This document shows positions 4,485 to 9,334 of a stretch of 9,334 nucleotides of DNA, piece after piece. Source of the DNA: Burkholderiales bacterium (GTDB lineage: Bacteria; Pseudomonadota; Gammaproteobacteria; Burkholderiales; Burkholderiaceae_C); the NCBI GenBank assembly GCA_947458895.1, contig CANHBY010000022.1:1-9334 (forward strand), read 5' to 3'. Position numbers and translations under genes: made by a program. Position 1 is the first letter of the stretch. Each line of letters starts with the position of its first letter. The notes beneath the pieces were generated by a model that was given only the letters and a program-made list of their open reading frames with translations, was not told where the DNA came from and did not search any database.

Positions 4485-6871
4485 CTTTCTACAAGGTAGA
4501 AGCTTTTCGCATTCCCGCCATTCCTGTACACCACCTCGCCGCCTTGACTTGTCTGGCATGGGCCTCCACAGCCCATGCTCAGGGCGTGGCCACTGAAGCC
4601 CAATTGGCTCCCATCACCGTTTCAGGCAGTGCCCCACGCAGTGGCTTGGCCCCGGGTCTGCCCAGCAGCACGGCCAGTCGGACGGCAGATGATTTGCGCG
4701 AGCAAAATCTCTTCAACCCCGAAGACGCGCTGAAATATGTGCCCAACACCAGCATGCGCAAGCGCTACATCGGTGACCGCAATGCGCTGATCGGCGGTCG
4801 CAGCTTTGGCACGTTGCAGCCCTCCAGAGGTCTGGCCTATGTTGATGGCTATTTGATTTCGAACTTTTTAGGGCGCTTTGATGGCCCGCGCTGGAACATG
4901 GTGACGCCCGAGGCGATTGCCAGGGTGGATGTGCTTTATGGTCCGTTTTCGGCCATTTACCCCGGCAACTCCATCGGCACCACCGTAGCCATCACAGAGC
5001 GTGAGCCGCGGGCCTTCGAGGGCGGAGCACGTTTGACCGGCTACAAGCAGAGGTTCAGCCTTTATAGTCAATCGAGTGACTTCGATGGCCATCAGGTGTC
5101 AGCCTATCTTGGTGATCGCTTGCCAACGGGCCTTTGGTACAGCCTGGCCCTCAATCATCAGAACTCGACCTCTCAGCCGATGAACTACGCCACCGTGAGC
5201 GCCAATGGTGCCGGCGTGTTCCCCGCGGTGACAGGTGCAGCCACGAATGTCTCCGGCATTCAATACGACACCGATCCGTTGGGCCAAAAACGAGCCATTT
5301 TTGGTGCCAGTGGCGGTGCTGTCGATCACACCGTCCAAGACACGGTGAAGCTCAAGCTGGGCTATCAGTTCACGCCCGAGCTGATGGGCAGCGCGATGCT
5401 GGGCCAGTGGCACAACGACACGACGAACACCAATCGCCCCTTTATTCGCGATGCGGCGGGCAATCTGGTCTGGGCTGGCAAAGTTACGGATGGCGTCAAT
5501 ACCTTCAATCTGCTGCCCAGTACCTTTGCGCCCTCCACACGTGATGAAACTCATCGGCATGCAGGCCTGACCCTGAAGACCCGTTATGCCAAAGGGTGGA
5601 ACGGCTCGGTCGTTTACTCCAACTATCGCATCGTGCAAGACATTGCTCGCCAGGCGAATGTGCCTGAAAACGAGGCCCTCAATGGGGGGGCCGGCACCTG
5701 GACCCACCGCGATGGCACGGGCTGGAATACCTTCGAGCTCCAAAGCACCTACACCCCGAGCGAGGGAGATTTCACAGGGGGGCGTCATGCCTTGACCTTT
5801 GGCTTGCACCGCAACGCCTATGTGCTGAACAGCCCCACCCGCAATGCCCCTGACTGGCGAAACACCGAGACCACGCTGAGCCAGTTTTACACAGGCCGCA
5901 CGGAAGTGCTGGCACTCTATGCTCAAGACGCATGGAGGCTGAGGCAAGACCTGACCCTCACTTTGGGCCTGCGCCAGGAGCAATTTGACTCGAAAGGGGG
6001 CGAGCAAATGGTGCGCACCAGCACCTGCAGCCCCTCGCCTCAGGCCAGCTGTGTGAATAACGGCGACGGAAGCTTTAACCGCACCGTGGCCTACAGCAGC
6101 CGATCGCTTCAAGGCACTTCCCCGAAGGCCTCGTTGGCCTGGAGTTTGCCTCAGGATGTGTTGCTCAAGGCCAGTTACGGCAAAGGGGTTCGCTTTCCCA
6201 ATGTGGAGGAGATGTACAACGGCACACTCACCAGCAGCAGCCAGAGCTTGAGCGACCCCAACCTGCGCCCCGAGCGATCCAACGCGCTGGAGTTGAGCGC
6301 TGAAAAAGATTGGGATCAGCACCATCTGAGGGTTTCGCTTTTTCATGACGATGTGAAAGACGCCATCCTGCGCCAGACGGATATCAGCGTCACGCCCACG
6401 GTGACGCGCATCTCCAATGTGGACCGCGTCAAGACTCATGGTCTGGAGCTGGTTTGGCAGACGCAAGACTGGTTGCTCAGGGGCTTGAGCCTGGATACCA
6501 ACCTGGCCTGGGCGAATTCCAAGGTGGCCGCCAACGAGAAGGATCCGCAATCGGTGGGCAAGTATTGGCTGCGGGTGCCCAAGGTGCGCGCCAATATCCT
6601 GGCCTCTTATCGCCCCAATGATCAATGGATGGGCAGCGTGGGTGTGCGCCACTCAGGCAGGGCCTATAACGACGTCTACAACCGCGATGTGAATCCTGAT
6701 GTGTATGGCGGCGTTTCGTCGTTCACCTTCCTGGATGTGCGTGCAAGCTACAAGGTTCATGCCAAGGCCGAGCTGGCCGTGGGGATCGACAACCTGAACG
6801 ATCAGCGTGCGTTCCAGGCCCACCCTTATCCGGGGCGGACCCTGTTCACCGAGCTGCGCGTGCGGTTTTGA
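4481..6871 (+). CDS. TonB-dependent outer-membrane receptor (BfrG-like context, probable copper/metallophore)
   Basis: This 796-residue protein has a signal peptide ending at AHA-Q (cleavage about 33/34), then a TonB-box-like APITVSG (43-49). A plug domain occupies about 60-175, with PEDALKYVPNTSMRKRYIGDRN (80-101) and RVDVLYGPFSAIYPGNSIG (148-166). A 22-strand barrel fills the rest and ends in a terminal Phe (LRVRF), the usual outer-membrane assembly signal. The late-barrel signature LRPERSNALELSAEKDW is also typical. Cys516 and Cys524 could form an extracellular-loop disulfide. The receptor actively takes up a ligand using TonB energy. The ligand is not readable from the sequence; copper or a copper chelate is inferred from the DUF2946 gene ahead of it. 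ATG 4481 gives a proper signal peptide, whereas the in-frame TTG at 4424 adds 19 residues in front. The Shine-Dalgarno is weak (GGA, 4470-4472), which fits regulated or coupled translation. Confidence 0.9.
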   Translation: MTFYKVEAFRIPAIPVHHLAALTCLAWASTAHAQGVATEAQLAPITVSGSAPRSGLAPGLPSSTASRTADDLREQNLFNPEDALKYVPNTSMRKRYIGDRNALIGGRSFGTLQPSRGLAYVDGYLISNFLGRFDGPRWNMVTPEAIARVDVLYGPFSAIYPGNSIGTTVAITEREPRAFEGGARLTGYKQRFSLYSQSSDFDGHQVSAYLGDRLPTGLWYSLALNHQNSTSQPMNYATVSANGAGVFPAVTGAATNVSGIQYDTDPLGQKRAIFGASGGAVDHTVQDTVKLKLGYQFTPELMGSAMLGQWHNDTTNTNRPFIRDAAGNLVWAGKVTDGVNTFNLLPSTFAPSTRDETHRHAGLTLKTRYAKGWNGSVVYSNYRIVQDIARQANVPENEALNGGAGTWTHRDGTGWNTFELQSTYTPSEGDFTGGRHALTFGLHRNAYVLNSPTRNAPDWRNTETTLSQFYTGRTEVLALYAQDAWRLRQDLTLTLGLRQEQFDSKGGEQMVRTSTCSPSPQASCVNNGDGSFNRTVAYSSRSLQGTSPKASLAWSLPQDVLLKASYGKGVRFPNVEEMYNGTLTSSSQSLSDPNLRPERSNALELSAEKDWDQHHLRVSLFHDDVKDAILRQTDISVTPTVTRISNVDRVKTHGLELVWQTQDWLLRGLSLDTNLAWANSKVAANEKDPQSVGKYWLRVPKVRANILASYRPNDQWMGSVGVRHSGRAYNDVYNRDVNPDVYGGVSSFTFLDVRASYKVHAKAELAVGIDNLNDQRAFQAHPYPGRTLFTELRVRF

Positions 6872-6880
6872 ACCGACTTG

Positions 6881-6886
6881 AAGGAA
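6881..6886 (+). promoter_or_regulatory. Ribosome binding site of the PepSY gene
   Basis: AAGGAA lies seven bases before the ATG at 6894 in the 22-base gap after the receptor stop. It selects this ATG over the in-frame ATG at 6900. There is no room for a separate promoter, supporting one transcript. Confidence 0.65.
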
Positions 6887-6893
6887 ATCAGCC

Positions 6894-8294
6894 ATGGTCA
6901 TGACTGTCAATCTCGATCGCGAGAACAATGAAGTGGTGCAAGGCTCCGGTGCATCTGCACTGCGCCGTTTGTTTTGGCGGGTGCACTTTTGGGCCGGTTT
7001 GATCACCACCCCCATCATTTTGTTTGCAGCGCTCACTGGGTTGCTCTATGTGTTCACGCCGGAGATCGAGGCCTGGCGGCATGCGGGGCTTGACCAGGTG
7101 CCTGTGTCTCAAGAGCTTGTTTCCTTGGATGAACAGGTTCAGGCGGCCTTGCAAGCCTTTCCGGATCAGGCTGTGCGGTCTGTGGTTCCAGCCCACCAGC
7201 CTGGCAACACCACGCAAGTGGTGTTGCGGCCGCCTCATGAGCATCACGCCGCGATGGGCATGACCGGCGCTGGCAATTCAGGCCAAGCGGGCAAGGGCGA
7301 GCATGGCCATGGCTTGCCCAGGGGCAGCATCGTCTACATCAACCCTGCCAACGCTGAAGTGGTGGGGAGCCTGCAGGAAATGGAGCGCTTCAAGACCTGG
7401 GCCAAACGCCTTCATTCAAGCGCTCTGCAGGGCAATTCCTGGCGGTGGATCATCGAGCTGGGGGCCAGTTGGATGTTGCTCATGTTGATCACCGGCATCG
7501 TCATGTGGTGGCCTCGCTCGCAAGCGCAAGGTGGCCGGGGTTGGCAGGCCTTGGTGCCACGCCTGGGCAAAGGCCGGCTGACTTGGCGTGACGCCCACGC
7601 CTTGCTCGGTCTGGCCATGGGCCTGGTGTTGGCGGTGTTGATGGTCACGGGGCTGACCTGGTCACGCCAGGCTGGTGAAAATTTCCGTAGCTTGCAAAAA
7701 GCCCTGGCCCAGGAGGCCCCCAAGCCCCCTTCGAGTTTGCAAAGCACCCGGCCCCCCGGTGCAACACCTCTAAGCTGGCAGGCCGCCTACGCATTGGCAC
7801 GCGATCAGGCACCTGACATCTCACTGCAGTTGACGCCACCCCAGGGCTCCCAAGGTGTCTGGCGCATTGAAAACTTCGACCGCGATCAGCCCACCAAGCG
7901 CTTCCAGTTGGCCCTGGACGCCTACAGCGGCTCGACCCTGTTTGCCACCGCGTGGCGTGATCTGCCCTTGTTCGCCAAGTCGACGGCGGTGGGCATTCCC
8001 TTTCACCGCGGAGAGTTCGGCCTGTGGAACAGGGTGCTGCTGGTGCTGGCTGCGCTGGTGACCCTGTTCTCTGTGGTGTCGGGTTGGGTGATGTGGTGGA
8101 AGCGGCGCCCTCAGGGGAGCGTGGCAGCACCGAGCCTCACCCTGAGGCAGCTCAAGGGGGTGCCAGGGTGGCTATGGCTGATGGCTGGTGTATTGTGTTG
8201 GGCCTTGCCTGTGTGGGGCTGGAGTGTGCTGGCCTTGGTAGCGACTGAGATTGCTGGCGCGCTGGTTCACCGAGGCTTCGCCCGAGGTCTTTGA
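6894..8294 (+). CDS. PepSY-type inner-membrane protein, possible periplasmic metal/siderophore reductase
   Basis: This 466-residue PepSY-associated membrane protein has predicted helices at about 29-55, 184-206, 235-256, 377-401 and one or two between 424 and 458. The large loops 56-183 and 257-376 should lie in the periplasm. Relatives such as Pseudomonas FoxB are haem-binding siderophore reductases that act on ligands delivered by a partner TonB receptor. Histidines at helix ends or starts fit such haem ligation: H31 (RVHFWAGL), H174 (KRLHSSAL), H235 (DAHALLGL) and H371 (PFHRGEFGLWNR). That they bind haem is inference. An unusual His/Met/Gly-rich insert (residues 113-140, with HEHH, MGM and HGHG) sits in the first periplasmic loop and could bind copper. 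It follows the receptor gene by 22 bases. Confidence 0.87.
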   Translation: MVMTVNLDRENNEVVQGSGASALRRLFWRVHFWAGLITTPIILFAALTGLLYVFTPEIEAWRHAGLDQVPVSQELVSLDEQVQAALQAFPDQAVRSVVPAHQPGNTTQVVLRPPHEHHAAMGMTGAGNSGQAGKGEHGHGLPRGSIVYINPANAEVVGSLQEMERFKTWAKRLHSSALQGNSWRWIIELGASWMLLMLITGIVMWWPRSQAQGGRGWQALVPRLGKGRLTWRDAHALLGLAMGLVLAVLMVTGLTWSRQAGENFRSLQKALAQEAPKPPSSLQSTRPPGATPLSWQAAYALARDQAPDISLQLTPPQGSQGVWRIENFDRDQPTKRFQLALDAYSGSTLFATAWRDLPLFAKSTAVGIPFHRGEFGLWNRVLLVLAALVTLFSVVSGWVMWWKRRPQGSVAAPSLTLRQLKGVPGWLWLMAGVLCWALPVWGWSVLALVATEIAGALVHRGFARGL

Positions 8295-8314
8295 GTTGTT
8301 GATTTTTCGCCCAC

Positions 8315-9037
8315 ATGAGTGATTCGTCCCTTCGTCAGCATCGTCATGCGCGCGTGTACAGCGCGGTGCTGGTCGTTGGCATTCATGTGGCGCTGATTGG
8401 CAGCTTGGTGGGGGCTGGCATGAGCAAGTTGCCGGCGGTGCAGCCTGAAGCCCTGAGGGTGAGTCTGATCACCCCCAGCCCGCGGGTGCTTCCGGTGGAC
8501 AACTCACCCAGTCCTCCCACCCCCGCGGTGCAAAGGCCGGTAGTTCAGGCCCCCAAGCAGCAAGCCGGTAAGCCGCAAGCCGGTAAGCAGCTTGCGGCTC
8601 GTTCAGCGATTGCCCCACCTATTGATGCTGCACCCCCTACGCCGACTCAGTCGGCCCTCCGTGTGGAAAGTGGGGCCCCTCCCAACGCGTTGCCCCACCT
8701 CGCTCCGGCCGATATAGCCACTGTTCATGCTGCCGCGGCCCTCACCAGTGTCCCTTCGGCCGCAGGCCCCCAAACAATGCAGATTGGCCTGGTGTGTCCC
8801 CTGCAAGTCAAGCCCATGATGCCGGCCAAAGCCCTGCGCGATGGGGTGGAGGGCAGCGTGACCGCTCGCATCACGGTTCGAGCTGGCAAAGTCATTCAGG
8901 TGGATATCACCAGCTCAGAGCCACGAGGGATGTTCGATGCCGCTGTTCGAAAGGCCGTCGCTCAATACCGCTGCGAATCGCCTTCTGATGTGGAGGTGGT
9001 CGCAACGCAGGTATTTGATTTCAGAATGGATTTTTGA
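8315..9037 (+). CDS. TonB-like energy transducer, operon-specific
   Basis: This 240-residue protein has classic TonB architecture: a short cytoplasmic N-terminus, one transmembrane helix at 13-33, a Pro/Ala-rich periplasm-spanning linker (about 54-135), and a TonB C-terminal domain (about 158-240). The domain contains ALRDGVEGSVTARITV and VDITSSEPRGMFDAAVRKAV. C161 and C220 are positioned to form a disulfide, a trait of one TonB-like subfamily as I recall it. It should pass ExbB/ExbD proton-motive energy to the receptor encoded two genes upstream; no exbB or exbD is in the window, so these must come from elsewhere. The gene follows the PepSY gene by 20 bases and lacks a visible Shine-Dalgarno, suggesting it is read from the same transcript. 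The linker holds a 15-base tandem duplication. Confidence 0.88.
   Translation: MSDSSLRQHRHARVYSAVLVVGIHVALIGSLVGAGMSKLPAVQPEALRVSLITPSPRVLPVDNSPSPPTPAVQRPVVQAPKQQAGKPQAGKQLAARSAIAPPIDAAPPTPTQSALRVESGAPPNALPHLAPADIATVHAAAALTSVPSAAGPQTMQIGLVCPLQVKPMMPAKALRDGVEGSVTARITVRAGKVIQVDITSSEPRGMFDAAVRKAVAQYRCESPSDVEVVATQVFDFRMDF
8560..8587 (+). repeat. 15-base tandem repeat in the TonB linker
   Basis: GCAAGCCGGTAAG occurs at 8560-8572 and again at 8575-8587, encoding a repeated QAGK in the periplasmic linker. Period 15 keeps the frame. Linker length variation of this kind is common in TonB proteins. Confidence 0.7.
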
Positions 9038-9116
9038 GCAGGTTGTAAGATGATCTGATGTTGGATTGGGGTCAGGTGTTGCCTGATGTTCGGTCTACGA
9101 TAGGCAATGATGATGA
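9038..9116. terminator. Weak terminator-like region between convergent genes
   Basis: The 79-base gap separates the TonB-like gene from the minus-strand gene that ends at 9117. TCAGG (9072-9076) and CCTGA (9082-9086) make a 5-bp stem with a TGTTG loop. No T-run follows in either direction. Termination is expected here from the convergent layout, but the hairpin alone is weak evidence. Confidence 0.3.
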
Positions 9117-9334
9117 CTACCCCTGCGCCTGCGTATCCACCACCCTCACCTCCAACTCGATGAACTCGCGGAACGCCTCCTGATTTTCGTTCGGATAGTG
9201 GCGAGCCCTGAAGGCGTCTTCGAGCTTTTGACGATCACCGTCGTTGTTCATGTCCAGCTTGTTGTCTTGGATGAAGGCTTCGAGGAAGGCCTTGTCCTCG
9301 CCGGTGAGCTCGATCCCTTCGTCGCCCGCGTACT
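9117..9334 (-). CDS. C-terminal part of an unidentified minus-strand protein (truncated by window edge)
   Basis: Reading the minus strand gives 71 open codons from the window edge to a TAG at 9117-9119, with a Burkholderiales-like preference for G/C at third positions. The C-terminus is charged: it begins YAGDEGIELTGEDKAFLEAF and ends FIELEVRVVDTQAQG. It is mostly predicted helix, with no hydrophobic segment. Residues 27-38 of the fragment (9219-9254) read DMNNDGDRQKLE, which has acidic or Asn residues at EF-hand loop positions 1, 3 and 5, Gly at 6 and Glu at 12, but Arg in place of the usual hydrophobic residue at 8. I do not recognise the family and assign no function. The gene starts outside the window and converges on the TonB-like gene. 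Confidence 0.6.
   Translation of the reverse strand, partial: YAGDEGIELTGEDKAFLEAFIQDNKLDMNNDGDRQKLEDAFRARHYPNENQEAFREFIELEVRVVDTQAQG

Noticed and set aside
5099..6652. Long 517-codon open frame on the minus strand inside the receptor gene
   Set aside because: It lies wholly antisense to the receptor. Its His/Gly/Ala/Ile-rich composition is what G/C third-position bias produces opposite a real gene, and there is no recognisable domain.

Overview
The window looks like chromosomal DNA of a betaproteobacterium, most likely Burkholderiales and Comamonadaceae-like. I infer this from moderately high G+C, frequent G/C third positions, the style of the RluA, TadA and LdcA proteins, and the DUF2946 / TonB-receptor / PepSY / TonB arrangement. 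I could not run a database search, so the taxon is an inference. Nearly all of the window is coding. There is no IS element, tRNA, rRNA or CRISPR array.

Left part (1-2295): an unassigned lead-in of about 240 bases ends in an 18-base perfect palindrome. Next come a small YbcJ-type S4 RNA-binding protein and, immediately behind it, a 2-oxoglutarate/Fe(II) dioxygenase of the PF10014 type. The pseudouridine synthase RluA converges on the dioxygenase with only 10 bases between stop codons. After a short intergenic region there is a one-helix membrane protein of unknown function.

Middle (2398-3899): tadA (tRNA adenosine deaminase) and ldcA (LD-carboxypeptidase) form a two-gene unit with an ATGA stop/start overlap.

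Right part (3900-9037) is the most interesting region. It is a four-gene same-strand cluster: a DUF2946 protein of the CruR type, a TonB-dependent outer-membrane receptor, a PepSY-type inner-membrane protein with a His/Met-rich periplasmic insert, and a dedicated TonB-like energy transducer. The DUF2946 protein keeps both features reported as essential for the copper-responsive regulatory upstream ORF of Bordetella pertussis (bp2923-bfrG-bp2921 operon): a CXXC motif (CPWC) and a C-terminal RAPP arrest motif six codons from the stop. The most economical reading is a copper-repressed metal or metallophore uptake operon. The nascent first protein senses copper, and a pyrimidine-rich 119-base leader in front of the receptor is the likely place of Rho-dependent termination. 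The receptor would carry the ligand across the outer membrane with energy from the operon's own TonB, and the PepSY protein would handle or reduce it in the periplasm. This is inference from motifs and gene order.

Right edge (9117-9334): the C-terminal 71 codons of an unidentified minus-strand gene run off the window. They contain a sequence resembling an EF-hand loop.
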